Origin: Psilocybe azurescens
Lineage: Eukaryota; Basidiomycota; Agaricomycetes; Agaricales; Agrocybaceae
Reading direction: 5' to 3'
Length of the DNA: 64,000 nt
Assembly (NCBI GenBank): GCA_023853785.1
Contig: JAJIRX010000158.1
Span: forward strand, 1-64,000
Below the pieces are notes generated by a model. That model saw only the letters and a program-made list of their open reading frames with translations, was not told where the DNA came from and did not search any database. Positions 24,301 to 34,407 of the stretch are shown piece after piece. The stretch's first letter is position 1. Each line of letters begins with the position of its first letter. A program made the translations under genes and the position numbers.

Positions 24301-26669
24301 TCTAAGGCAAGTGTTATCTGGACCAAATAATTTATACTAAGCTTAGCGGGATGTTTAGGACAACTTGCCATTAGCGAAAAACCTCACTGAGGCTGGATCT
24401 TTTGCGCTGTATTTCAGTGGGAACGGTGCATGGTCATCAACTCCTCACTTGTATATTTCTACGTTAGCGACCTGGCCAAGGAAGTCAGATCCCAGTCAGA
24501 GTTGGAAGAGCCACTTCCCAAAAATTCCCAAATTTGTTAATGCTTCTCTGGGCGGCACACTGTTGATGACTCTCAACCTAGGCAGTGCAGTAAATGCGGT
24601 TGTATTTTCAGCCGATGGCAGTTGCATTGTCTCTGGCTCTTCGGATAAATCAGTCCGGGTGTGGGATACCTTGACAGGCCACGAGAAGCTTGTACTAAAT
24701 GGCCACACAAATTCAGTCAACTCAGTTGCATTTTCAAGCGATGGCAGCCACATCGTCTCTGGCTCTTTGGACAAATCAGTCCGAGTGTGGGATGCCTTGA
24801 CAGGCCATGAGAAGTTTGTCATGAATGGCCACACAAATCTGGTCCACTCAGTCGCATTTTCAAGCAATGGCAGACATATTGTCTCTGGCTCTTGGGACAA
24901 ATCAGTTCGGGTGTGGGATGCCTTGACAGGCCACGAGAAACTTGTCCTGAACGGCCACACAGATTCGGTCCACTCAGTCGCATTTTCAAGCGATGGTAGA
25001 CACATTGTCTCTGGCTCTTCGGATAAATCAGTCCGGGTGTGGGATGCCCTGACAGGCCACAAGAAGCTTGTCATGAATGGCCACACAAATTCAGTCCACT
25101 CAGTCGCATTTTCAAGGGATTGCAGACACATTGTCTCTGGCTCTTGGGACAAATCAGTCCGAGTGTGGGATGCCTTGACAGGCCAAGAGAAGCTTGTCAT
25201 GAACAGCCACACAAATTCAGTCCACTCAGTCGCATTTTCAAGCGATGGCAGACACATCATCTCTGGCTCAAGAGACAAATCAGTTCGGATGTGGGATGCC
25301 TTGACAGGCCATGAGAAGCTTATCATGAACGGCCACACAAATCTGGTCCACTCAGTCTCATTTTCAAGCGATGGCAGCCACATTGTCTCTGGCTCTTCGG
25401 ACAAATCAGTTCGGGTGTGGGATGCCTTGACAGGCCACGAAGCTTGTTCTGAATGGCCACACAGATTTGGTCAACTCAGTCGCATTTTCAAGGGATGGCA
25501 GACACATTGTCTCTGGCTCTTTGGACAAATCGGTTCGGGTGTGGGATACCTTGACAGGCCACGAGAAGCTTGTCATGAATGGCCACACAAATCCAGTCCA
25601 TTCAGTCGCATTTTCAAGAGATGGCAGACACATTGTCTCTGGCTCAAGGGACAAATCAGTCCGGGTGTGGGATGCCTTGACAGGCCATGAGAAGCTTGTC
25701 CTGAATGGCCACAATTTTCGGTCCACTCAGTTGCATTTTCAAGTGATGGCAGCCACATTGTCTCTGGCTCTTCGGACAATTCAGTTCGGGTGTGGGATGC
25801 CTTGACAGGCCACGAGAAGCTTGTCATGAATGGCCACAAAGATTCAGTCAACTCAGTTGCATTTTCAAGTGATGGCAGACACATTGTCTCTGGCTCTTGG
25901 GACAAATCGGTTCGGGTGTGGGATGCCTTGACCGGCCAAGAGAAGCTTGTCATGAATGGCCACACAAATCCAGCCCACTCAGTCGCATTTTCAAGCGATG
26001 GCAGCCACATCGTGTCTGGCTCTTGGGACAACTCAGTTCGGGTGTGGGATGCCTTGACAGGCCATGAGAAGCTTGTCCTGAATGGCCACACAAATTCGGT
26101 CCACTCAGTCGCATTTTCAAGTGATGGCAGACATATTGTCTCTGGCTCTTCGGACAAATCAGTTCGGGTGTGGAATGCCTTGACAGGCCAAGAGAAGCTT
26201 GTCCTGAATGGCCACACAAGTTCAGTCAACTCAGTCGCATTTTTAAGTGATGGCAGCCGCATTGTCTCTGGCTCAAGTGACAATTCGGTCTGTATGGGAT
26301 GCCTTGACAGGCAATGGGAAGCTTGTCCTGAAAGGCCACACAGATTTGGTCAACTCAGTCACATTTCCAATTGATAGCAGCCACATTGTCTCTGGCTTAA
26401 TGGACAATTCATTTCGGGTGTGGGATCAGTTACCACAGTGCCGAGCATTGCGCTACATTCGAGAGGAAGTAGCCACAACCGTACATGTCCTGGAACATAC
26501 TGGTTGGCTGCTTTCCCCAGGTGGAGAAGGATATTTGATGTTTGTCCCTCCTGGTGAAAGGCTGCCTGATGATGCTAACATACTCACAATCCCACAATCT
26601 CTTATTGCCCATGTTGATTTTGCTAACTCAAAACTAGGTCTTGAATGGGGCAGTTGCTATTCTCCATAG
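21368..26669 (+). pseudogene. NACHT-WD40 STAND protein (HNWD/NWD-like) with 15 WD40 units, frameshifted
   Basis: This is a fungal NOD-like receptor architecture. Spliced N-terminal exons run from ATG 21368 (MANDNSQSPK; an upstream in-frame ATG is at 21290). A helical segment follows (ALRDWKPENEEGHPW, about 22310; EARVRFELALGVRVF, about 22545-22640). The NACHT domain has Walker A GHAGSGKTT (22911-22937), Walker B LIVIDALDEI (about 23232-23261) and TSRSD (about 23356). A winged-helix-like segment follows (LHAVLYTENNKVFSYHKSFS), then PHLYISTLATWP and 15 WD40 units (about 24575-26430) and the family tail HTGWLLSPGGEGYLMFVPPG. Frameshifts lie near 23283, 23795, 25440, 25714 and 26288, each a net loss of one or two bases. 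The intron at 24307-24358 has a GC donor. In relatives such as Podospora HET-E/HET-D the WD40 domain binds a ligand and NACHT oligomerises to trigger cell death. As read, this allele is broken; sequence error is the alternative. Confidence 0.85.
24575..26430 (+). repeat. 15 tandem WD40-coding repeats of 126 bp
   Basis: Units of 42 codons, near-identical at DNA level, with the frame VAFSSDGRHIVSGS then SVRVWDALTGHEKLV. Differences concentrate at a few codons: the residue after the GHT block (S, L, P or V), H or N at the following position, S or R at the SDG position, and S, W, L or R before DKS. Three units carry 1-2 base deletions. Confidence 0.9.
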
Positions 26670-27963
26670 TGTAATACTTATATCAAAATAATCTGCTAGT
26701 TGTCTCTTTTTGTTATAGCGGTACTGCCTTTCCAACTACAATTTCTCAAATATTCTGATCTTACAATAATTGAACTGTTGAAATATTTTCACATTCTTGT
26801 TGGCACCTTCAGCCCTTCAGAAGCATCTAGGGTATTTATTGTGCACACATTTGGGGATAGAATCTCCCACTAATATATTGCTCTGTCAGAAAATCAACAA
26901 TTTGTCAATTGGGACTGGCACCACAAACAGTCCTTATATAAACATATAGGTGGGTCTGTCTTGAAATGTATCTACCTGAAAGTTCATGTCAGTCGCTGTC
27001 TTCACGTGTAAGTAACTATTGGCATCCCCAAGTTTGCAGATAGGATCCACCAGTGACCGGTAGTGGTTGTTGGAGCACCTGAGTATGGTCAGGCTGCATT
27101 GTTCCACTTTGCCCAAAGCCCACATGGTCTACATCTTTTGTATGGAAAGCCAGACTGTCAAGCTTCCAAAGAGGTTGCCAAATATCATGCAGCCATCAAT
27201 GCCAAAGTGGGCTTGCACAGATAGATCATTTTAAGGTTGTCAGGACCCTGAAAATCTCGTCTATGTAAATGTTCTGTTGTTCATTTTAAAGTACTTGTGC
27301 CTGTCAAAAGTATGGAAACACACTAAAACTGTGTAAAACAAGTTATTCAGCCCAAAATCTGTATAGAAGATTTCAAGTACATTGGTCAATAAATCTGTCC
27401 CCAAAGTCCCTCAATTTAATATGCCTCCCAGCGAGTGAAATGCATAGTTTACCAGCTGTCTGGAATTTCAACTTTTTTAGAGTTGTTCTTTAACTTAGAT
27501 TTTTGGGGACATAAATTAGATTGTAACTAGAGTGCACTCGCAAAATTTATTATTGCAATGTTCAGTAGTAGCAAAGATATGGATGATGCAAGTCAGAATT
27601 TTTAGGCCCATCAGAGTGATTCACATGATTTTTCCACTTTGCATAGCTCATATCTCCTCAACAGCTATGATTAAAAACTCAAATAAAAATATTCCTAGCA
27701 TGCCCTCATTATGTTCTTTATGTTCCCAAAGGAAGTAAAGCGATTGGGTGACTTCTAGAGAAGTTAGAATTTTACAGTATCATGAGATTGCTGGATTTCT
27801 CCTCATAAAGAGCCATCCTGAAGCAAATATTTCCACACAAACATTGACTCATTCGAGAGGTATCATGAATCAGAAAATAATAGCCTAAGCTCCCTTTGTT
27901 GTGCTAGATTTCATTGAGGAATGTAAAATATACCTGGCATTGTCAGAAGTTTAAACCAATATA
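26670..27963. other. AT-rich, no gene recognised; start of the transposon-rich half
   Basis: Base composition becomes AT-rich just after the NACHT-WD40 tail. I see no coding exon. A word GTCAAAAGTATGGAAACA at about 27304 resembles Tc1/mariner terminal sequence but is unpaired here. Confidence 0.4.
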
Positions 27964-28632
27964 CAGTAGCATGCAAAAATAGCATATAGGGTTTGTTGTC
28001 ACATTTGTTCAACAACAGCTGGATTTTTTTTATGATTCAAATTTTAATGTGTATATATGATTTGGATACATTTTTGTACAATATTTTGAGATCCTATCTT
28101 AAGAATTGGGCATGAAGAATAAGAAATATCAAAGTTTGGAGTGATCAAAGACTAGAAGTAGCAGTTCAGTTGACATAAAATATTACCAGGACATGGTCTG
28201 GCATAATTAAACTACACCATAATTTGAATCTTAAAAAATCTTCAGCTGTTCAGCAGATACAGCTCATTGAAATGTCTGCTTTTTCCATCTTTCTATGGGA
28301 AACTGCAGAAAAGACCTGAAATCTACTCTTTACACAGCCCATATCTTGTGAAAACTGGAGATTTTTTAAGGTTAAAGTTGATGTGTGATCTAATTATGCC
28401 AGACTGCACCCTGGTAATATTTTATGTCAATTGAACTGCTACTTCTAGTATTTGATCATCCCAAAATTTGGTATGTCTTATCTCATGTACCCGATTCTTA
28501 AGATATGATCTCAAAATATTGTACAAAGATGTGTCCAAACTATATCTACACACTGCGATTTAATTGTAAAAAATATTTAACCATTGTTGAAAAAACATGA
28601 CAATGAACCTTGTGCATTACTTTTTGCACCTG
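27964..28632. mobile_element. 669-bp foldback (near-complete palindrome), MITE-like
   Basis: The left half pairs with the right half almost end to end, with the centre near 28295. Matching blocks include AGTAGCAGTTCA(A/G)TTGACAT, AAAATATTACCAGG and TGTACAATATTTTGAGATC. Arms are about 330 bp and I estimate they are 75-85% identical. The outer ends are CAGTAGCATGCAAAAATAG and, inverted, CAGGTGCAAAAAG. There is no coding capacity. End sequences and a TA before the left end suggest Tc1/mariner affiliation; a TA on the right is not seen. Confidence 0.75.
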
Positions 28633-28661
28633 AAAACCCAGCCACAGATGTTGCTTATTAT

Positions 28662-29144
28662 CAAGGGGGTGGCAGAATGCAGAAGTTGTACCAACACTCA
28701 CTTTTTTTTTTCAGGCAAGCCAGGTACCCTCCCCTACCCCCCCTTCCTAATATGGTATGTTTTCTGCACATATATGTTTTTTTTCTGTAGATATGTGTTT
28801 TCTTGTGACTTTTCAAGTGTTTTATAAGAAAGATAATATACCATGTCATTCTGGAATATGTTATTTGTTGTCCAAATCAAGGTATCAAAACTGCAAGGGG
28901 AAGCCAGAAGATTCAAATTTTTTGCATAGACAAGAAAGACAATATTCATGAGTATACAGTAAAAATGACAGGTCCAGAATACCCTCAGAGTCATTGAAAT
29001 TGCTGTTGAAGCTAGAGGTGAGGCCTTTGAAGCTCATCTGTAATGATTCTGAAGGAAAATAGCAAAGTCATAACTTTTTTTTTGGCAGCCAGTCAGACAC
29101 CCCCTCCCACCCTATGTTTGGGATCCATGTTCTGCCACCCCTTG
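28662..29144. mobile_element. hAT-like MITE, 483 bp, with perfect 8-bp TSD
   Basis: The left end CAAGGGGGTGGCAGAA and the right end, read inverted, CAAGGGGTGGCAGAA differ by one G. Both sides are flanked by CTTATTAT (28654-28661 and 29145-29152), a perfect 8-bp target duplication, which fits the hAT superfamily. There is no coding capacity. It sits just outside the right edge of the foldback element. Confidence 0.88.
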
Positions 29145-30362
29145 CTTATTATATAGGTGGTGTCAATAATGGACTTGGACTAGGCAAGTCCTTTTAATTA
29201 CTTGCATGATTTTATGGAATAACCAGTTTTTCTATTAGATCCAGGATAAAGAGAGCACCTAGATAGAATGAATGCCAATAATGAGGAATTTGACAATTCT
29301 GGAAAGGTAGATAAGTGGTAGGTAACACAGGAACACATTAACCAACATTTATTGTGTTCAAAGTATATTTTATATTATACTCAAGGGTGCTGTACATGAG
29401 CAGCAGATGGAAATATTATGACAAATATCCTATCAGAAAAAACATCTGGAGGGGTCTCTGAGGTCCTGACATACTATGAATGCCGACAAACATCAGCAAT
29501 CACAGCAACAAAGTGTTTGTCAAGCTATTTGGAGGCTTGACAGTCTGGCTTTCCATACCTTTGCTGGTATATAGGGTATGACAAACTAGTAAATTTCTTG
29601 GATGAACATGTCTGAATCCACTGTATCTATGAAATAATGTGATCTCTCACTCTTTCACTCACTTCCTGGGCAAAGGAGAGCACCATGAAGCAAGTATTCC
29701 ATCAAGACCAGAGATGACCCTTTGTCCTCATCTAATACCCAGCATCCTTTCCACCTAGTAGTGTTGCCGCGGTGTGGTTCTGAACTGATGCTGAACCAGA
29801 CCTGTGTCCAGTTCAGTGAGCTCAATTTTGCTGAACTGAATGTGTGGTCTGGTCCAACATTCAGAGAGGTACTTCATCATGCTGAACCTGTTCAGTGAGC
29901 CCTGAAGACATCTGAATGCCTGAACTGAATGTCTCTAATTCCAAAAAGTAACAATTTGCCTTTTAAATCCACACTGCCATTGAAATTTTATTGCAGAAAC
30001 CAACATTGGATAGCCAGGTGTTTATGAGATTTTTTATCCCATCATACTCTTGGATATTTCAAATGAGTGACTGGAACTGATCTGTAAGGAATTGGATTTG
30101 CCTCAATAAGTCAAATTGTGGTGACCTATCTAGTTAGACAAGGGACTAAAACTGCCTGTCCAATACTTATTTCGTTCTAAATCCAGCACAACTCTATTTG
30201 TTATCCTACTCTCTCTTGAATTACATGCAATTACCTTGCAATCCAAGGCTTGGCTGTTGCCTCTGAGCATGCCTTTCGAGTGGCACACTCACTAGAACCA
30301 AGTGACACAACTGCCTGAAAGTGGAATCATTTGAGGCACTTCAAATCCTTAAAAGCGGGTAC
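29145..30362. other. AT-rich flank; possible 3' remnant of the Plavaka-like gene
   Basis: A cluster of CTGAAC and GTTCAG words lies at 29775-29940. The minus strand near 30362-30230 has a short open stretch (VPAFKDLKCLK, stop, then FHFQAVV) that joins the 34408-35713 fragment if elements A and B are removed. No intact gene seen. Confidence 0.35.
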
Positions 30363-30385
30363 CAAAATGGCAGTACTTTACCATC

Positions 30386-30839
30386 TGTCAGGGCAACACT
30401 AAAATCAGTGTGACAAGGCCACCAACAAAGACATGCAAGAGAGTAAGAGCAAAGGATGAGGAGAGAGCAGAGGATAGCCTTATGAGGAATCAATGATCTA
30501 AAGGTTCACACCAATGATAGTGGAAATCCTAAGAGATTGAAGCTGGGGATCTATCTACAAAACATGCAGTACTTACACTACTCTAGAGGTGACTTACTAA
30601 GTAAGATTCCATGATGAGTAATAAGAAGGATCATGATGAGTAATGAAGAAAGCAATGATGAGTAAGGATGAGTAATAGAGATCATGATGAGTAATGGAAA
30701 AGAGTGGTGATGGAAGCTTCTGGAATAATCAAGATATCAAGAAAGATAAAAGATAAAAGATAAAAGATAAAAGATAAAAGATAAAAGATAAAAGATAATC
30801 AAGTGATGAAAATAGAAGCAAATAAAGGAAACCCTGACA
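30386..30839 (-). mobile_element. Solo LTR, 454 bp, TSD CCATC
   Basis: Begins TGTCAGGG and ends CCCTGACA, and is flanked by CCATC at 30381-30385 and 30840-30844. On the minus strand it matches the LTR at 54926-55358 along most of its length. It contains a run of about eight AAAGATA units (30743-30796) and several GATGAGTAA words. No internal retrotransposon sequence adjoins it, so it is a recombination-derived solo LTR. Superfamily (Gypsy or Copia) is not determinable. Confidence 0.88.
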
Positions 30840-31249
30840 CCATCCCCCAACCATTCCAAATGGAATCCATGGAATCCATAGAATCCAACTCAATTCCATG
30901 GATTCCAATTAGATTCCAGTTGAAATCCAGACCAATTCCAATTAATGGTTTCAAGTGGAATGGGTCTGGAATCATGGAATGAACCTATTCCAATTGGAAT
31001 CCAAGTTCATTCCAGATTAGTTCATTAAAGAGAGGACTTAGTGAAATTCACCAAGCCCAACTTTAATTCCACATGGAATGGAATCCAGTTGGAATCTAAC
31101 TGGAATGTATTACTTACATAGTAGATTTATACATACAATAGCATACTATAGTATATTGAAAGCTATATATTACATTATTATCTACAATGCTATGTACAAG
31201 CAAGGTTCATTATTATTAAAACATAGAGAAAAAAAAACCAAAAAAAAAG

Positions 31250-31990
31250 AAAAAATGTGGTGAGGAGACCATCGTGTCATACATGTCCTCCGTGGCCATC
31301 AGTGTCCGTCTGCCATGTTGTTGCATCCGCCATGTCCGTCTGCCATGTTGTTGCATCTGCCATGTCCATTGTACATGTCCATTGTGGCTGTCATATGTGG
31401 CTGTCGTGGCTGTCATGCGTGGGTCCGCATCTATTGCAGTCCTCATCATCGGCTGTGTTGTCCATGCCCGTTGCAGTATGCATAGACCGTCAGGTTGTCT
31501 GTACCTGTCATCCTTGTCATCACTGCAGCCACTGTCTGGGTTGTTGTCAGTGTTGCAGCCACCGTCATTGTCACCTTTGTACCTGTCACCGTTGTCCATG
31601 TTGTCCTTGCCTTTGTACCCGTCACCATTGTCCGTGTTGTCCTTGTCTTTTTACCTGTCGCCGTTGTCTGGGTTGTCGGAGTCGTCATTGCCTGCCACCC
31701 TTGTGTCCTTGTCCTTGCTCTTGTCCTTGCTCTCGCCCCACACCCCCCTCTTTGTCCTCATCAGGGCTGTCCTTGTCCTTTTCCACGTCCATGTCCTTGT
31801 CATCACAGTCGCAGTCGCAGTCGTCATCGTTGGCGTGGCCGTTGCGGGTGTCCTCATCCTCTGTCGCATTGGGTTGGCTGTCAGCCTGGCTCCCGACGGA
31901 CGAGGTGGTGGTGGTGGTGGTGGTGGTGGAGAAAAGAGTGGGGCCGGAATCAACAACAGATCAATGTGGCATCAACATGTTACACGTGTG
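31250..31990 (-). repeat. GC-rich low-complexity island of element A
   Basis: In element orientation it opens with a conserved border (ATGTTGATGCCAC, a CCACC run, GTCGGGAGCCAGG, AGCCAACCC). It continues with imperfect repeats of GACAACGGTGACAGG type, and closes at a T-rich tract. A perfect (GGT)n run is at 31902-31928. A 30-bp unit is duplicated at 31303 and 31333. Several frames are open on both strands, but the 3-base periodicity explains this. Confidence 0.65.
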
Positions 31991-32070
31991 TTGTTGTCTG
32001 GCTTGTGCCAAGCAATGCCAAGAATTTGGCCGCATTGGTATCTACTGTACTTAATTTTTATTTCTACAAA

Positions 32071-32158
32071 GGCCCTCATGTCTCAGTTGGTTTATTTTGG
32101 TTATGTTTGGTGTTCTTCAATGCCCGAGTTTGATTCCCGCATATGTAATTTATTTTTT
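32071..32158 (+). ncRNA. tRNA-derived Pol III-like unit in element A
   Basis: It has an A-box-like TGTCTCAGTTGG (32079-32090), a B-box-like AGTTTGATTCC (32127-32137) 36 bases later, and a run of six T at 32153-32158, as at Pol III terminators. It is related to the unit in element B. The acceptor stem does not pair, so this is not a functional tRNA gene. It points away from the GC-rich island. Transcription is inferred. Confidence 0.5.
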
Positions 32159-32816
32159 ACAATAGTATAAATTATAATAAAATTAATAGGACATCATTCC
32201 ACTTGGATTCCACCTTATTCCATTGGAATGGACCTATATTGGACCAAACCAATGCAATATATGGTATTCCAGTTGGATTCCAGCCATTCCATTGGAATGA
32301 AACTGGAATATTCCATTTGGAATGGCCTATTTTCTGGAATCCATGTTCATTCACCCATACAAACACCAGGGTGATATGACATGACATTTAGGCTGGAATC
32401 TGATGGAATAGGTGGGAGAAGGTAAAGACCTCCAAAATGGAGGTCTTTACCCTCACCTAGGTATTCCATATGGACTCCACCAACTCCATGCCGGAGTTGG
32501 TGGAGTCCACATGGAGTTTGGTGACTCTTTTTTGGCAGGTGTACCAGCCATTTAGAGGTGGAGGCTCCACCTGGAGTCCAGCTGGAATCCACTCATCCTC
32601 CATGTGGGCCAATGTGGAGGATGTGGAACTCCGTCTGGACTCCATCTGGAACTTCATGTGGAGTTCCACATCCTCCATATGGATTTCATGTGGATTTGAG
32701 TCATAAATCATGTATATCAGCATGAATACACAATTTTAGGGCCAAATTCAAATGGACTCCAGGTGGAGGAAGGTCCCCAGATTTTATTTATATTTTATTA
32801 TATTTTATTATAGTGT

Positions 32817-32899
32817 AAAAAAAAATGCACCACCAGGAATTGAACTCGGACATCCAAGATCACCAAATACAAGCAATAAACTGACTAGGCCATAAAGGC
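32817..32899 (-). ncRNA. tRNA-derived Pol III-like unit in element B
   Basis: On the minus strand there is an A-box-like TGGCCTAGTCAG (32892-32881), a B-box-like AGTTCAATTCC (32846-32836) 34 bases on, and nine T at 32825-32817. It aligns with the element A unit across TTTATT, TTTGGTG and CCGAGTT. The acceptor arm does not pair. It diverges from the island. Confidence 0.5.
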
Positions 32900-32999
32900 T
32901 TTGTTGTCTAACAAAAATTGATGCCTTACATATCGATTCGGATCATTTCTCGTCAATTTTTGGCAAGCATTAAACAATGTCACATGCGTGACTCATTGT

Positions 33000-33885
33000 T
33001 GCCACATCAGTCCGTTCGTTATTCCGACCACCCCACCTTGCCTTCCGACCACCACCTCCACCACCCCGCTGCCGCCGTTGCACTTGCCCCACCACCTCGC
33101 TGTTGTTGGTCAGAGCCAGACACCCACCAACCCAACCCGACATGCATTGCATCACCACCAACTGAGGCCATGCACAATGATAACGCGTCTGTGTATGATG
33201 GCGACAACACCGTACACGTGTATGTGGTACAACGATGATGACAACGATGACAATGGATCCATATATGACGACAACAACACCAAACCGATGGGGAACAAGG
33301 GGGTGGGGATTGAGGTACGAGGTAAAGCGAGGTGGGTGGGGCACAAGGCAGAACGAGGGGAGGCTGACGCAAACAAGGCCGCAACACCACGTAAGTCACA
33401 AATCCCACATACCGCTGCCACTAACCGCCCCCCCTCTTTTTTGATATAGGCTGACGACGCCACATATGTATGGCATGTACCGCAACACGTACAGTATGAC
33501 GACGGCACGTACAATGGCGGGCACGACACATACCAACAACAACAACAACAACGATGCGCATGGCATGTACCACGACACGTACTGACGACAACGACGACAT
33601 GCATGGCACGTACCGCAACACGTACAACATGAACGGCTGCATGCACGACGGCCATGATGACACGTACGACAGCCACGGCGACAACAACACTTACAACAAC
33701 CACAACGGACGGGGCCACGTACGACAACCACAACATGTGCGACAGACGCAGCGGCCACAAAGATGAGGACGACAACATGTACAGCAGACGTGTACTATGG
33801 CCATGACAATGATGGTGCATACGACTCAACTGACACATTCAGCAGGGGCTACGACCGATATGATCACCCTCCTGCCCCCCTTTTT
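33000..33885 (+). repeat. GC-rich low-complexity island of element B
   Basis: The 5' border (GCCACATCAGTCCGTT, ATTCCGACC, CCACCACC runs, GGTCAGAGCCAGA, CAACCCAACCCGAC) matches the borders in A and C. The core is built of ACGACACGTACAAC-like and GACGACAACAAC words. It ends CCTCCTGCCCCCC and then a T-rich tract. Open frames on both strands are byproducts of the repeats. Confidence 0.65.
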
Positions 33886-34407
33886 TGATTTTTTTACTTC
33901 TTTTTTCACTTTTTGTTTTACATTTATATGTTTGTTCATTCATTTAATCCAAGTACATATGCTCCTGCCCAGCTTTTTTGTCTGTTATGTTTTTGTTTTG
34001 TTTTTTGTTTCAATGATGGATCTCACAACTAAATAATAATGTAGTACATAGCTATTAATATATTATATTATGCTCATGAATTTACACTAAGATTAAAAGA
34101 CTAATATATTCCAGTTGAAATCCAACTGGATTCCATTTCATTTTATGTGAAGTTAAAGTTGAAACTCCAACTGGAGTCCATCTGGAGTCCAGGTGGATTC
34201 TAATTGAACTCCACCTGGACTACAGTTGGACTCAAGTGGAATTATTTGGAGTCCACCTGGAGTCCACCTGAACTCCACCTATCAAAGTTAATTTTTTGAA
34301 CATTTACATATGTTCCAGGTGGAGTCCATGTGGAGTCCACCACTTTTATATGGAGTTGGTGGACTCCATATGGAATACCTGGGTGGAGGTAAAGTACACC
34401 CAAAATG

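Larger units (their letters stand above)
27141..29557. repeat. 30-bp inverted repeat pair bounding 2.4 kb
   Basis: 27141-27170 (TATGGAAAGCCAGACTG onward) matches the reverse complement of 29528-29557 at 29 of 30 positions. The enclosed segment contains the foldback element and a MITE. It may be the termini of an older DNA element with nested insertions. No target duplication found. Confidence 0.6.
30371..32432 (-). mobile_element. Element A: TIR element, perfect 8-bp TSD, split by a solo LTR
   Basis: Ends are CAGTACTTTACC (30371) and GGTAAAGACCTC (ending 32432). Flanks are CAAAATGG at 30363-30370 and 32433-32440. Inside both ends are arrays of GGAATCCA and TTCCAGTTGGAA words (30845-31110 and 32195-32345). 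The interior holds an A-rich tract (T-rich on the element strand, about 31230-31256), a GC-rich island (31250-31990) and a tRNA-like unit. The element has no recognisable transposase. A 454-bp LTR sits 10 bp from the true end (ACTTTACCATC, then TGTCAGGG). Without it the element would be about 1.6 kb. The right TSD overlaps the first base of element B. Confidence 0.85.
32440..34399 (+). mobile_element. Element B: TIR element, 1960 bp, perfect 8-bp TSD
   Basis: Starts GAGGTCTTTACC and ends GGTAAAGTACAC. Flanks are CCAAAATG at 32432-32439 and 34400-34407. The terminal inverted repeats extend well inward: GGTATTCCATATGGA(C/G)TCC and CCACCAACTCCAT occur at both ends. Subterminal arrays of GGAGTCCA and TGGACTCC words lie at 32461-32770 and 34150-34375. 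Inside are a tRNA-like unit (minus strand), a GC-rich island and a T-rich tract (33880-34010), followed by the module AATATATTATATTA. No transposase. It interrupts a Plavaka-like gene. Confidence 0.88.

Noticed and set aside
24496..25404. Long antisense open frame across the WD40 repeats (about 300 codons)
   Set aside because: It is a byproduct of 126-bp in-phase repeats; the sense strand encodes obvious WD40 units.
31257..32170. Long Cys/His/Ser-rich plus-strand frames in element A
   Set aside because: They lie antisense to the island orientation, are low-complexity and have no domain.
32071..32899. Functional tRNA genes
   Set aside because: A- and B-boxes are present but the acceptor stems do not pair and the anticodon arm is not convincing.
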